64,000 bases of DNA from NCBI GenBank assembly GCA_021774785.1, contig JAJFIQ010000028.1, positions 1-64,000 on the forward strand, read 5' to 3'. The DNA comes from Emcibacter sp. (GTDB lineage Bacteria; Pseudomonadota; Alphaproteobacteria; Sphingomonadales; Emcibacteraceae). The position numbers were made by a program, and so were the translations under genes. Positions 44,156 through 53,584 of the stretch are shown one piece after another (within the stretch, counting starts at the first letter, position 1; each line of letters begins with the position of its first letter). The notes under the pieces were generated by a model. It had not been told where the DNA came from. It ran no database searches and was given only the letters and a program-made list of their open reading frames with translations.

Positions 44156-45751
44156 ATGCCGCCAGATATTTCTCTATCACCGGAAAAGGTCAGAGCACAG
44201 CTTGGAACTATTCTGGCCAGCGAAACATTTAAAAACAAGAATCGCATCATACGGTTCCTTGAATTCGTAGTGGAAGAATATCTCGGTGACCGCGCCCAGC
44301 TGATCAAGGGCTATACACTGGGGCTGGAAGTCTTTGACAAGGATGAAACATTTGATCCGCAAACAGACGCTATCGTCCGTGTGGAAGCCGGACGCTTGCG
44401 GCGGTTGCTTGAACATTATTATCTAGAAGAAGGCTTGGGCGACAAGGTAAATATCTCCCTGCCCAAAGGCTCCTACGCCCCGAGCATTAAATTATCCGAG
44501 CCGGCAACCCCTGCGACTAAGAAAGACCCGTTTTTCTCTGCTGCTGCTGCACCGCCTACAGGTCCAGCAATTGCTGTTCTGCCATTTGAAAATTTAAGTG
44601 GTGAAGCTTCCCAAGAACTTTTCTGCGACGGCATCACCGAAGAAATCATCAACCACCTGTCCCTTAGCCCATCCCTTTATGTCATATCACGACGAACCAC
44701 ATCGGGATATAAGGGCAAGGCCATAGACATCCGCACTATAAGTGCGGAACTGGAAGCTCATTATATTCTGGAAGGTAGTATCCGGCACGCCGGTGAGCAA
44801 ATCAGGGTTTCGGCCCAGTTGCTGAACGCAACCAATGGGGCGGTGGTCTGGTCGGAAAATTATGACCGCAAACTGACACCAGAAAACCTGATTGATGTAC
44901 AGGATGAGATTGCCACCCATGTGGCGGCCACGATTGGTGATACTTACGGTGCCATCATGCGAACCAGTGCCATTGATATGAAACGCAGTACAACCGAATA
45001 TATGGAAGCCTATGAGAGCATGCTGCTGCTCCATGATTATCTGTTTGAACTTTCACCGGAAACACACCTAAAGGCCCGAAACAGCCTTGAAAAGGCGATC
45101 AAGATTGACCCCAACTATCCTGATGCCTGGGCGGGCCTTGCCTTTCTCGCCCTTGACGAATATCGCTTTAGTTTTAACGTCCGTAGCGATGATCCTCTGG
45201 ATCAAGCACAGAAATATGCTGAGAAATCTATTGGCCTCAGTTCAAAATATTCCATTGCATGGTATGCCATGACGATCATTAATTTCCATAAGGGGGATAT
45301 TGATAAATTTGAGGATAACATCCGGCTGGGTCTGAGCATTGCACCAAACAGTCCGGCAATTTTGGCCGACAGTGGCGTTTATCTATGTTTGCTCGGCAAG
45401 CTGGACGAAGGTCTGTCACTGGTAAAAAAGGCTATGTCTCTGAACCCGCAGCACCCCGGATGGTGTCACTTTGCCCTGTGCCATGATCATTATATTCACG
45501 GCGACTATAGCGCGGCAATTGAAGAAGTACGTTTCATCGAAACCCCAGACTGGTTCTGGCCCCACGCTATACAGGCAATTGTTTATGCGAAACTGGGCAA
45601 TGATAAGGGGGCAGCGGAGTCACGGGCCAATGTGCTCAGGTTATATCCAGACTTCCCAAAAAATGCAGAAAAAGAATGTCGCAAATGGTTTCGTCGTGGA
45701 AAAGACCTGGAAAAATACCTTGATGGCCTGAAACAGGCCAACCTTGCCTGA
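44156..45751 (+). CDS. TolB-like/TPR protein with winged-helix-like N-terminus
   Basis: This 531-residue protein has an N-terminal domain (1-115: LASETFKNKNRIIRFLEFVV, GYTLGLEVFDKDETFDPQTD, IVRVEAGRLRRLL) of the kind found at the start of many proteobacterial adenylate cyclase-like and TPR regulators. Next comes a FlgO/TolB-like domain (about 145-260: IAVLPFENLSGE, FCDGITEEIINHLS, ILEGSIRHAGEQIRVSAQLLN). The C-terminal 250 residues are TPR helices. No cyclase domain is present and no membrane helix is obvious. It is perhaps a signalling scaffold. It is not in an operon with its neighbours. Confidence 0.75.
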   Translation: MPPDISLSPEKVRAQLGTILASETFKNKNRIIRFLEFVVEEYLGDRAQLIKGYTLGLEVFDKDETFDPQTDAIVRVEAGRLRRLLEHYYLEEGLGDKVNISLPKGSYAPSIKLSEPATPATKKDPFFSAAAAPPTGPAIAVLPFENLSGEASQELFCDGITEEIINHLSLSPSLYVISRRTTSGYKGKAIDIRTISAELEAHYILEGSIRHAGEQIRVSAQLLNATNGAVVWSENYDRKLTPENLIDVQDEIATHVAATIGDTYGAIMRTSAIDMKRSTTEYMEAYESMLLLHDYLFELSPETHLKARNSLEKAIKIDPNYPDAWAGLAFLALDEYRFSFNVRSDDPLDQAQKYAEKSIGLSSKYSIAWYAMTIINFHKGDIDKFEDNIRLGLSIAPNSPAILADSGVYLCLLGKLDEGLSLVKKAMSLNPQHPGWCHFALCHDHYIHGDYSAAIEEVRFIETPDWFWPHAIQAIVYAKLGNDKGAAESRANVLRLYPDFPKNAEKECRKWFRRGKDLEKYLDGLKQANLA

Positions 45752-45809
45752 GGGCAAGCTTCCTGATAACCTCGTCTCTTACAAAATGAAATTTGTTTGA
45801 GGATTTATT

Positions 45810-46382
45810 TTGCGACGGACAGTTTTTAATACCCCTGTAATCAGGCACTTTTTTGTTAGCATCTCATGGATTGCCTTCAAAGTTACCGGCTGGAAGCTGG
45901 AAGGAAGCCTGCCGAAAGACCCCAAATATGTCTTGATTGGCGCACCCCATACCAGCAACTGGGACTTTCCCTTGGCCTTGGCAACGGCTTTTTTGATCCG
46001 GCTTGATTTCTTCTGGTTGGGAAAACATACCATATTTAAAGGGCCGTTAAACCCACTTATGCGATGGCTTGGCGGCACGCCAATTGATCGCAGCAAATCC
46101 AATAATGTGGTGCAATCCACCATTGATATTTTTAACAGCCACGACCATCTCATCATAACTATTGCGCCGGAAGGTACCCGCTCAAAGGTCAAAGAGTGGA
46201 AAAGAGGGTTTTATCATATCGCTCATGGCGCTAATATCCCCATTTGTATGGCTTACCTAGATTATGAACATGGCATTGTCGGTTTTGGCCCTATCTTTCA
46301 CCCCACAGGCGATGTGGAAAAGGACATCAAAGAAATTCAGAATTTTTATAAAGATATCAAAGGCAAAAAAGTTGATAGATAA
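45810..46382 (+). CDS. 1-acyl-sn-glycerol-3-phosphate acyltransferase family protein
   Basis: This 190-residue PlsC-like protein has the catalytic HX4D motif in GAPHTSNWDFPLAL (near residue 48). A GGTPIDRSKSNNVV stretch matches block II, and an IAPEGTRSKVKEWKRGFY motif (EGTR, block III) follows. It transfers acyl chains to lysophosphatidate or another glycerolipid at the inner membrane. It is shorter than classical PlsC (about 240-250), without an extra N-terminal helix, and closer to a small phospholipid/glycerol acyltransferase-like family. Confidence 0.85.
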   Translation: MRRTVFNTPVIRHFFVSISWIAFKVTGWKLEGSLPKDPKYVLIGAPHTSNWDFPLALATAFLIRLDFFWLGKHTIFKGPLNPLMRWLGGTPIDRSKSNNVVQSTIDIFNSHDHLIITIAPEGTRSKVKEWKRGFYHIAHGANIPICMAYLDYEHGIVGFGPIFHPTGDVEKDIKEIQNFYKDIKGKKVDR

Positions 46383-46406
46383 AAAAGGCGACCGAAGCCG
46401 CCTTTT
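46383..46406. terminator. Bidirectional terminator between acyltransferase and M1 genes
   Basis: The stem AAAAGGCG/CGCCTTTT has an 8-base loop. On the minus strand it runs into T-rich sequence (complement of the A-run before it) and ends the M1 peptidase gene. On the plus strand it can end the acyltransferase gene. Confidence 0.75.
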
Positions 46407-46411
46407 CAATA

Positions 46412-49123
46412 TTATTGTGCTAGAAACCTGGTCAACTTAGGACCGTGGAATTCTACCTTGGCAACACAGAGCTCAATGGTCTCCAATGTTTGCGCTAATG
46501 ACCGCGCGCCACCAGCTATGGTCTTGATCCGTGGTTCAAAGAATGTCTTGATCTCATCCCGTTTCGCGAGTGTGCAATAATCACCGGCAAAACTGGTGAT
46601 CTGGGACTGACTGAATCCGGGAATTCTGGCTTTCACCCCTTCAAAGTTTTCCTGAAACCAGACCCAGGCATCATCACGAAGTTCATCAGTATACATCTGG
46701 TAAAAGAGGGCGGTACCCACCTCATTGGCACGCATATTTTCGGTCAAAATTAATTCCCGCACCTCTGAAGCAAAGCCTGCATCTTGTGTAGATGCCATCG
46801 CCTGTAGCAGTCGGCCCCGGACAGTTCCGTCCGTAGATTTCAGATAGAGATCGAACAGGTGACGACCAAAGCCCACACCAATATCTTCAGCCCCTACGAT
46901 CAAGGCCCGCGATACCAGACTGTTATCCACCTGATCGGCGTGGATCTGATTATCGGAACCAAAACCCACATAACGCTTTGCCATTTCAGTCAATTTGGTC
47001 CGGACCGCTTTATCCTTGCCCCTGAATGCCAGGTGACCCACCAGAGCCTGTCGCAGGCTGGTGACTTCTCCGCTGTCATCAGCCTTGGCCTCAAACCCGA
47101 TACCAGCCAGCTTATCAGAATATAGTTTAACCGACAGAGCCGATAATTTAGTCCTGTCCGTTTTGTTACCCGCCACTTTTTCAAACATGAAACGCAGCGA
47201 TGACATGGGCGATGTTGATACCCTATAAGAATCCGATTTGATCACCGCAGGGGCAACGGCCACCAAGGCGGAAAAATCCATCTTACCCGCATCCACAGCG
47301 GCGGCAAAACTGTTGGTCAGGGACAACATACTTTCTGCGGAAAGATTGTTCTGATTACTAAATAGGTCTGACCATGCTTTGGCATCCAGTGAATAACGGT
47401 AATATCCGGCCCCATTCAAGTTCGGCATCAGATAATCCAGATTGCCCGACTCAGGCAGGGCGAAAATCATTTCCTTTTGGTCAAGCAGGGTACAGTATTT
47501 ATGCGCCTTACCCGCAATTGCATAGCCAAAGCAGGCCGGAACCTTCCATGACTTATCCGTATCCCCTTTTGAGCCAAGCGGCAGGTAGCGGGACTGGTTA
47601 ACCGTGACCATCGTTTTGCCGTCTTCACGTGACGTTTTCACATCAAGATAGGGAATGCCCGGTTGCTCCAGAAAGCTGTCAAAGGCAGCCCTGATATCTT
47701 CCATAGGTACCGTATCCGATTTTTCACCGATGGCAGTGATAAAATCGTTTGAAGATGCATTTTTAAATGTAAAACGGGTCATATAATTATTTATCCCCGC
47801 GCGGAATTGCTCCGGCCCCATGAAAGCCTCAATCATAGCCAATACGCCGCCACCCTTTCTATATGTAATACCATCAAAGGCGGTTACTATGTCATCATTA
47901 CTTAAAATAGGCTGGCGGATTTGGCGGGAACTGACCAGACTATCACCCCGCATAGCACCCAAGGCACCACGCAATAAATTCTGTCTGAATTTATGTTCCG
48001 GCAGGACATTATCCAAAGCGGTATTACCCATCCATGTGGCGAAGGCTTCGTTAAGCCAAATATCATTCCACCAAACGGGGGTCACCAGGTTGCCGAACCA
48101 TTGATGGGCCAGTTCATGAGCATGAACCCCCATATAAGCCTTTTTCTGGCCCAAAGAAGAGTTTTCGTCCAACAACAACAGTTGTTCACGGTAGGTAATA
48201 GCTCCGGCGTTTTCCATGGCACCATAGGCAAAATCCGGCACCGCCAGAATATCTAGCTTCTGATATGGGTATGGAATCTGAAAGTAATCTTCCAGAGATT
48301 CTAATACCATCGCCGTATTTTCCAACGCATAGGCCAGCTTTTTCCCCTTGCCTTTACTGGCGATACCCCGCAGCTTGACTGTCCGGTCACGAACTGCCGT
48401 TTTAGGCAGATCTTCCCATTCCACAATATCAAAGGGACCAACTGCAAAAGCCACCAGATAAGATGGCAACGGCTTGGTCGTGTCAAAAGTCATCCTGGTA
48501 AAACCATTGCCTAGGTCGGTACGGCCTGTTTCCGGCGTATTGGCCAAAGCTTCAAACCCCGTGGGGACCGTCAGGATAATGTCATAGGGAACTTTGAAGC
48601 CCGGCTCATCAAATCCGGGATAAGCCCGTCTGGCATCAATGGCCTCAAACTGGGTGTAGGTATAGCTGTGCTCGCCGTCCTTGACACGGTAGATACCCTG
48701 AAGCGCATCACTTACCTTGCCTTTATATGCAATTCTTAATTTCGCGTTCCCGGGGCCTACCTGCTCCGGAAAAGATAACTTCACAATTCCCGTGGGATCA
48801 ACCTGTTCATATGTAACCGGAATTACCTTGCCGTTGGCTAAAGTCAATTCTGAAGAACTTACCGTCATATCCTGCCCATGCAGCCACATGTAATCCGTAG
48901 TAACGTCAAAGGTCAGATCAATGGTAACTTCCCCATCAAATTCACCCTCAACGGGGATAATTTTCAAATCAAGCTGATAATGACTTGGCCGAATACTGTC
49001 CGGCATTTGCCCTTTAGGTATTTCAGCAGGATAGCTAGACAATTGTTTATTCTCTTCTGAACCACATCCTGTTAGAAATATGGCTATGAAAATTGCAACG
49101 ATTATGGAATGAATTTTAAACAC
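46412..49123 (-). CDS. M1 family aminopeptidase, lipoprotein
   Basis: This 903-residue zinc aminopeptidase has a lipoprotein signal (FIAIFLTGC, Cys at residue 20). Next come the N-terminal beta-saddle domain (about 40-240), the exopeptidase motif GAMENAGAITYRE and the zinc site HELAHQ...18 residues...NEAF (His about residue 334). The C-terminal ERAP-like helical domain completes the full M1 architecture. It should remove N-terminal residues from peptides in the periplasm or outside, anchored to a membrane. It is somewhat longer than E. coli PepN (870). Confidence 0.95.
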   Translation of the reverse strand: MFKIHSIIVAIFIAIFLTGCGSEENKQLSSYPAEIPKGQMPDSIRPSHYQLDLKIIPVEGEFDGEVTIDLTFDVTTDYMWLHGQDMTVSSSELTLANGKVIPVTYEQVDPTGIVKLSFPEQVGPGNAKLRIAYKGKVSDALQGIYRVKDGEHSYTYTQFEAIDARRAYPGFDEPGFKVPYDIILTVPTGFEALANTPETGRTDLGNGFTRMTFDTTKPLPSYLVAFAVGPFDIVEWEDLPKTAVRDRTVKLRGIASKGKGKKLAYALENTAMVLESLEDYFQIPYPYQKLDILAVPDFAYGAMENAGAITYREQLLLLDENSSLGQKKAYMGVHAHELAHQWFGNLVTPVWWNDIWLNEAFATWMGNTALDNVLPEHKFRQNLLRGALGAMRGDSLVSSRQIRQPILSNDDIVTAFDGITYRKGGGVLAMIEAFMGPEQFRAGINNYMTRFTFKNASSNDFITAIGEKSDTVPMEDIRAAFDSFLEQPGIPYLDVKTSREDGKTMVTVNQSRYLPLGSKGDTDKSWKVPACFGYAIAGKAHKYCTLLDQKEMIFALPESGNLDYLMPNLNGAGYYRYSLDAKAWSDLFSNQNNLSAESMLSLTNSFAAAVDAGKMDFSALVAVAPAVIKSDSYRVSTSPMSSLRFMFEKVAGNKTDRTKLSALSVKLYSDKLAGIGFEAKADDSGEVTSLRQALVGHLAFRGKDKAVRTKLTEMAKRYVGFGSDNQIHADQVDNSLVSRALIVGAEDIGVGFGRHLFDLYLKSTDGTVRGRLLQAMASTQDAGFASEVRELILTENMRANEVGTALFYQMYTDELRDDAWVWFQENFEGVKARIPGFSQSQITSFAGDYCTLAKRDEIKTFFEPRIKTIAGGARSLAQTLETIELCVAKVEFHGPKLTRFLAQ

Positions 49124-49219
49124 GTTTTATCCCTATATTAAATATATTTTAAACGGTTCTTGAAAGTGCCCTACCACTTACCCGTAATTTACAGAAATTA
49201 TAATATTTATCAAATTTTT

Positions 49220-49756
49220 TTATCTTATGGAAATATCCGTGAGCAATTCGTCAAGAAATAAAGACAGTAATTCGTGACAGCCCTTTACGCCTGCTTTTCG
49301 GTAAAGCGCATTACTTTGCGCCTTTACAGTACCTTCTTTGGCATTTCTAATTGTGGCTATTTCGGCAAAACTCATACCTTTAATCAAGTATATTGCGACG
49401 TCTTTCTCCGCTGGCGTTAATTCCCATTCTATGAACAACCCATCAATAACCTGAGAAAATTCGCCTGATGCGACGCGTACTTGATCTTTTATTTTATGAT
49501 GTTGTTTGAAAAATCGCTTTAGTTCACGAAAATGAAAAACAAACGATACAAGTGACAAAATCACCACAAGAAGTTCTAAAATATGATGGGTGTTTTTGGT
49601 GGGAAATTCACGCCCTAAAACCATGTCACCAAAAACATCCATGGCAAAAAACAGCGTGCAAACTGTTGATAATACCATACCAATCCATAATATAGTTATC
49701 CTTTGAGATTTCTTGGCAGATTGACGCATTCTCAAAGAAGATAGAAAATTAAACAT
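49220..49756 (-). CDS. Membrane-tethered LuxR-type regulator
   Basis: This 178-residue protein has two hydrophobic helices (about 21-42 and 57-75, IVVILSLVSFVFHF type), a linker, and a C-terminal LuxR HTH at about 113-168 (LTPAEKDVAIYLIKGMSFAE...GTVKAQSNALYRKAGVKG). There is no receiver, PAS or autoinducer domain, so it is a one-component regulator whose sensing part is the short membrane segment. It is the third gene after the PepSY and cytochrome b genes, with 16 bases between. It may respond to the redox or metal state of that pair; this is inference. Confidence 0.75.
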   Translation of the reverse strand: MFNFLSSLRMRQSAKKSQRITILWIGMVLSTVCTLFFAMDVFGDMVLGREFPTKNTHHILELLVVILSLVSFVFHFRELKRFFKQHHKIKDQVRVASGEFSQVIDGLFIEWELTPAEKDVAIYLIKGMSFAEIATIRNAKEGTVKAQSNALYRKAGVKGCHELLSLFLDELLTDISIR

Positions 49757-49772
49757 GATTGTCCGCTTACCA

Positions 49773-50288
49773 TTAAGTAATTTTCTTTATGCCAGTAAAC
49801 ATGGCAGAAATCAAATTCACACCGGACCGAAAAGTTTCCCAAACGACACCCAATACATGAAGGGCCACACTAAATAATAGGTAATTGGCAAAAAACTCAT
49901 GAGTTTCCTCAACCCACTCTATGCCCCAGAACATATCGGTAATGGCAAGATAACCTGTAAAACACAGGAGTATCAGCGTTAAATACAGATTAAATACCAT
50001 CAGAGCACCGAGGGGATTATGCCCTAGATATGGCGTTATTTTATCCCCACCCACCTCATTCAAATGGTGCTTGATTTCTTTAGTATTCGGAATAAAATTT
50101 TTGAACCGCGCATATGATGGGCCAATGAATCCCCAAATGAACCGTAAGGTCAATAAACCCATCAATATATACCCTAAAAACTCATGCACGGAGCCTTCAT
50201 CAAAGACAGTGAAATTGATAAGGATAATGGCAACCACTGACCAATGAAATACCCGTATAAAAAGATCCCAAACCTTAACTTCCTGCAT
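49773..50288 (-). CDS. Cytochrome b561/Ni-Fe-hydrogenase-type b subunit-like protein
   Basis: This 171-residue membrane cytochrome has four helices. His ligands are in VWDLFIRVFHWSVV (helix 1), SVHEFLGYILMGLL (helix 2) and FFANYLLFSVALHVLGVV (helix 4). WDLFIRVFHW and the LTLRFIWGFIGPSYARFKNFI loop are typical of the di-heme cytochrome b of the Cyt_b561/Ni-Fe-hydrogenase b family. It overlaps the upstream PepSY gene by one base and so is co-translated. It moves electrons between membrane quinol and a periplasmic partner. Confidence 0.85.
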   Translation of the reverse strand: MQEVKVWDLFIRVFHWSVVAIILINFTVFDEGSVHEFLGYILMGLLTLRFIWGFIGPSYARFKNFIPNTKEIKHHLNEVGGDKITPYLGHNPLGALMVFNLYLTLILLCFTGYLAITDMFWGIEWVEETHEFFANYLLFSVALHVLGVVWETFRSGVNLISAMFTGIKKIT

Positions 50289-50563
50289 TATTTTTCCTTT
50301 GTCTTTTCAATAGCACCCGTTTTGGGGTTTACAAATACTTCATATTTTTTCCCGTTTTTCATGGCGTAAACTTCATAACAACCATCTTCCACTTCAACTT
50401 TTCTGACCTTATAGCCTTGTGCGGTAAGGGACTGAAGAATAGTATCTTTAGCCATCCATCCTGACTTCGGACCAGAATCACACTCAAAATCAGATGCCTG
50501 CGCAGATATAGATAAAGTACTTACGATAAAAATAATTGTGGTAAACTTAGTTAAAATATTCAT
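50288..50563 (-). CDS. Small PepSY domain exported protein
   Basis: The start is set at ATG 50563 (MNILTKFTTIIFIVSTLSIS) because AGAGG precedes it. The longer in-frame start at 50653 lacks a site and hides the signal peptide. The mature part of about 70 residues is a single PepSY domain, ending VFVNPKTGAIEKTKEK, with KKYEVFVNPKTG as the family strand. PepSY proteins bind or deliver small ligands, and many accompany di-heme cytochrome b reductases. It is the first gene of the trio with the cytochrome and LuxR gene. Confidence 0.75.
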   Translation of the reverse strand: MNILTKFTTIIFIVSTLSISAQASDFECDSGPKSGWMAKDTILQSLTAQGYKVRKVEVEDGCYEVYAMKNGKKYEVFVNPKTGAIEKTKEK

Positions 50564-50716
50564 TTTAAAACCTCTATTATTTGTTAAATTCACGACATAT
50601 TCGCTATACTGAAAATAATAGTTAAATGAAGAATTTCTATAAACTTCAAACATAAAACAGGTATATATACTAATAGTTTATCACCATGATCAGACCCGAA
50701 AGACGAAAGGGAGCCT

Positions 50717-52132
50717 ATGGATTCGCAGGATTTCAGGAAAAACGCCCATAAATTTGTCGACTGGATGGCGGATTATATGGAAAACATAGAAAGCTATCCG
50801 GTGAAGCCCCCGACCAAGCCGGGTGAAATACTGGCCCAGCTTCCGGAATATGCCCCAAAAAATCCAGAGCATATGGATGATATTTTCCAGGACTTTCAAG
50901 ATATAATCATGCCGGGCATGACCCATTGGCAACACCCAGGTTTCATGGCTTACTTTCCAGCGAATGCCAGCCCGCCTTCTATCCTCGCCGAGATGCTCAC
51001 CTCAACGCTCGCCGCCCAATGTATGAGCTGGCAGACATCACCGGCAGCGACAGAGCTGGAAGAAAGAGTTCTGGACTGGTTGCGGGAAATGATCGGCCTG
51101 CCCACTGGCTTTCACGGCGTGATACAGGATACAGCATCAACGGCTATGTTTGTCGCCTTCCTCACCGCGCGCGAGCGGCTCAATGATCATCAAACCAATC
51201 ATGCCGGTTTAAATTCCGCAGGACGGCATTGCTGTTATGCCTCAGGTGAGGTTCATTCCTCAACCGACAAAGGCATCCGCATGGCAGGGCTTGGCTCAGA
51301 CAACCTGAGAAAGATTCCTGTAGATGAAAATTTTGCCATGGTTCCTGAAGAACTGGATAAAGCCATAGCGTCAGATATTGAAGCCGGCCATAAGCCGACC
51401 TGCGTAATTGCAACATTGGGCAGCACCAGCCTGTCCGCCATTGACCCGCTTCAGGCCATCAGCGTTATCTGCAAGAAATATGGCATCTGGCTCCATGTGG
51501 ATGCGGCCTGGGCGGGCAGTGCATTGGTGCTACCGGAATATCAGTATATGATCAGGGGGATCGAGAATGCCGACAGTTTTGTCTTTAACCCCCATAAATG
51601 GCTGTTAACCCAATTCGACTGTTCGGCTTTTTATGTGAAGGATAAAACCGCCCTGATCCGGACTTTTGAAATATTACCGGAATATCTTAAGACCCGCGAG
51701 GGGACACAAGTTAATAATTACCGGGACTGGGGGCCACAGTTGGGCCGTCGCTTTCGGGCCTTGAAGCTGTGGTTTGTCATAAGGTCATATGGCATTACCG
51801 GACTTCAGGATCATATCAGGCGACATATTGATATGACCCATGCATTAGCAGCACAAGTGGCTGAAGAGCCTGATTTTGAGCTGCTAGCACCCAATCCGCT
51901 AGCGTTATTCTGTTTCCGTTATCATCCAAAAGATATTCCCGAAGATCAGCTTGATGCTTTGAATGAGAGAATTTTTGAAACCATAAACGACACAGGCGAA
52001 ATATATCTGACCCAAACCCGCATTAACGGAAAATATGCCATACGTCTGGTCAGTGGCGCTCCGGCAACCGAGAATAAGCATCTAGACAAGGCATGGCGAA
52101 TAATTAAAGATATTAGCCGAACAACAAAATAA
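50717..52132 (+). CDS. Pyridoxal-dependent aromatic amino acid decarboxylase
   Basis: This 471-residue group II decarboxylase has the opening FRKNAHKFVDWMADYMENIE typical of aromatic-L-amino-acid decarboxylases, the WLHVDAAWAGSALV block with PLP-binding Asp and the PLP Lys at about residue 294 in NPHKWLLT. FDCSAFYVKDK follows. It could make tryptamine, tyramine or phenylethylamine from the amino acids. Which substrate cannot be told. RBS AGGGAG precedes the ATG. No amine transporter is adjacent. The CDP-alcohol transferase genes follow downstream with a gap of about 80 bases. Confidence 0.9.
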   Translation: MDSQDFRKNAHKFVDWMADYMENIESYPVKPPTKPGEILAQLPEYAPKNPEHMDDIFQDFQDIIMPGMTHWQHPGFMAYFPANASPPSILAEMLTSTLAAQCMSWQTSPAATELEERVLDWLREMIGLPTGFHGVIQDTASTAMFVAFLTARERLNDHQTNHAGLNSAGRHCCYASGEVHSSTDKGIRMAGLGSDNLRKIPVDENFAMVPEELDKAIASDIEAGHKPTCVIATLGSTSLSAIDPLQAISVICKKYGIWLHVDAAWAGSALVLPEYQYMIRGIENADSFVFNPHKWLLTQFDCSAFYVKDKTALIRTFEILPEYLKTREGTQVNNYRDWGPQLGRRFRALKLWFVIRSYGITGLQDHIRRHIDMTHALAAQVAEEPDFELLAPNPLALFCFRYHPKDIPEDQLDALNERIFETINDTGEIYLTQTRINGKYAIRLVSGAPATENKHLDKAWRIIKDISRTTK

Positions 52133-52213
52133 AAAACCTTTGCCAGATTATTGCCTCATATGACTGTCATATTATGTTATATCAATATCTGTAATAATTT
52201 GGGGCTGTAACCA

Positions 52214-53572
52214 ATGACGAAAAAAGCTCTCCTGATAACCGGTCAGGAATCTGAAAATATCAGCACACTCGCGCGGAATCTAATTCATGCGGGGGGCTTA
52301 AGTATTTTTGCCCGGCAAATGAAACAGATGAAGGCCATCGGCGTCGAAGAAATGCATGTGGTAAGCGATTGGTTCGTACAGGATTTTGAAAAAGAAATTC
52401 TAAGCTGCCGAGAGCGTCCCGGGAAAATTTTCATCCATTCGACTAAAGACGCCCCGTTGCGGTTACTAGAACATAATAACGAAGGTAATAGTTGGTTTCT
52501 TATCGAAGAAGGCGTGATCATTGATGATAGAATTATTAATCAGGTGGTAAGCCATCCTTCCCCAACGGTAATCAATCTTATCGGTCATCTTGAATTTCTG
52601 GAAGAACGCACTGCAAAAGGTATCTTGCTCCAACTTGAAACCATTGAAGGCTATTTTGGGTCGGTTGCTAAACTATCCAGCGCCACACTTGCCGCCAATA
52701 TACGCAAACTCAACAGTTTGGAAGGGCTGCCCGTTGCCCTGAAGGCTATCTCTCGGGCAAATGACTGTGAAATCATCAAAGTCATAGATATTCCCTCTCA
52801 TATCGCAGACCGCCACCGGGATGTTGATCTGGTATGGTTCCCCATAACCCGGCGCGAGGACGGGGATAAGGGTACAGATGTTCTGCTTGAATATAGCCAA
52901 AAAAATGCCCGCGACTGGGTGGCGCGCTTTATTCATCGGCATGTTGAAAATCTCATTGTAAAATATCTGTGCAAATGTCCGGTTACGCCAAACCAGACCA
53001 CCATTGTGGCGGGACTGTTCGGCTTTTACATCATGTATCTGTTTTGGAATGGTTTTCTGTTACCTGCTCTGTTTGGCTGCTATGCGGTGGGAGTTTTTTA
53101 TGGCGTGGACGGGAAGCTCGCCCGTATAAAAATGCTATCTTCCAGAGTTGGCGAGCGTATACATCTGTTGGTAAAAGTGATAGAATATGGATGGTATTTC
53201 GCCCTTGCCGGCTATTTATCCAACACCTACGGCGTGGCCCCCATTATAATGGGGGCGGCACTTGTATTGTTCCACCTAGCCGATGGAATCCAATGTGAAT
53301 TCTTTCACCGTATGACAAACCGGTATATTTATAATGTTGACGTCTTTGACCGTAAGTTCCAGTTAATCAGAGGCGGGCGCAATACACAACTGTGGGCACT
53401 GCTTCCATTTGCCCTGTTTGATCAATGGTATATGGGATTTGGATTTATTTGTGCTTACGGCATAATAACTTTCTTTGTACATCAGGCACGTCTTGTGTAT
53501 CATCTCAAAAATTTTATGGTAGCCGACAGCGATACTTTTGCCAAAAACTTCAGAAAAACAAAGACCTTATAG
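52214..53572 (+). CDS. Nucleotidyltransferase-like/CDP-alcohol phosphotransferase-like fusion with degenerate active site
   Basis: This 452-residue protein has an N-terminal domain of about 200 residues resembling sugar-nucleotidyltransferases (GLSIFARQMKQMKAIGVEEM at 28-47) but without the usual GxGTR loop. The C-terminal CDP-alcohol phosphatidyltransferase domain starts CPVTPNQTTIVAGLFG and has several helices. The family signature D-x2-DG-x2-AR-x8-G-x3-D-x3-D is only partly kept: Asp299, Gly300, Ala303-Arg304 and Gly313 remain, but the first Asp is Tyr296 and the last two are His317 and Lys321. A direct partner, with an intact motif, follows. Possibly regulatory or non-catalytic. The order is like the IPCT-DIPPS fusion used for inositol-phosphate solutes. 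Confidence 0.6.
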   Translation: MTKKALLITGQESENISTLARNLIHAGGLSIFARQMKQMKAIGVEEMHVVSDWFVQDFEKEILSCRERPGKIFIHSTKDAPLRLLEHNNEGNSWFLIEEGVIIDDRIINQVVSHPSPTVINLIGHLEFLEERTAKGILLQLETIEGYFGSVAKLSSATLAANIRKLNSLEGLPVALKAISRANDCEIIKVIDIPSHIADRHRDVDLVWFPITRREDGDKGTDVLLEYSQKNARDWVARFIHRHVENLIVKYLCKCPVTPNQTTIVAGLFGFYIMYLFWNGFLLPALFGCYAVGVFYGVDGKLARIKMLSSRVGERIHLLVKVIEYGWYFALAGYLSNTYGVAPIIMGAALVLFHLADGIQCEFFHRMTNRYIYNVDVFDRKFQLIRGGRNTQLWALLPFALFDQWYMGFGFICAYGIITFFVHQARLVYHLKNFMVADSDTFAKNFRKTKTL

Positions 53573-53584
53573 AAACAACAAACT

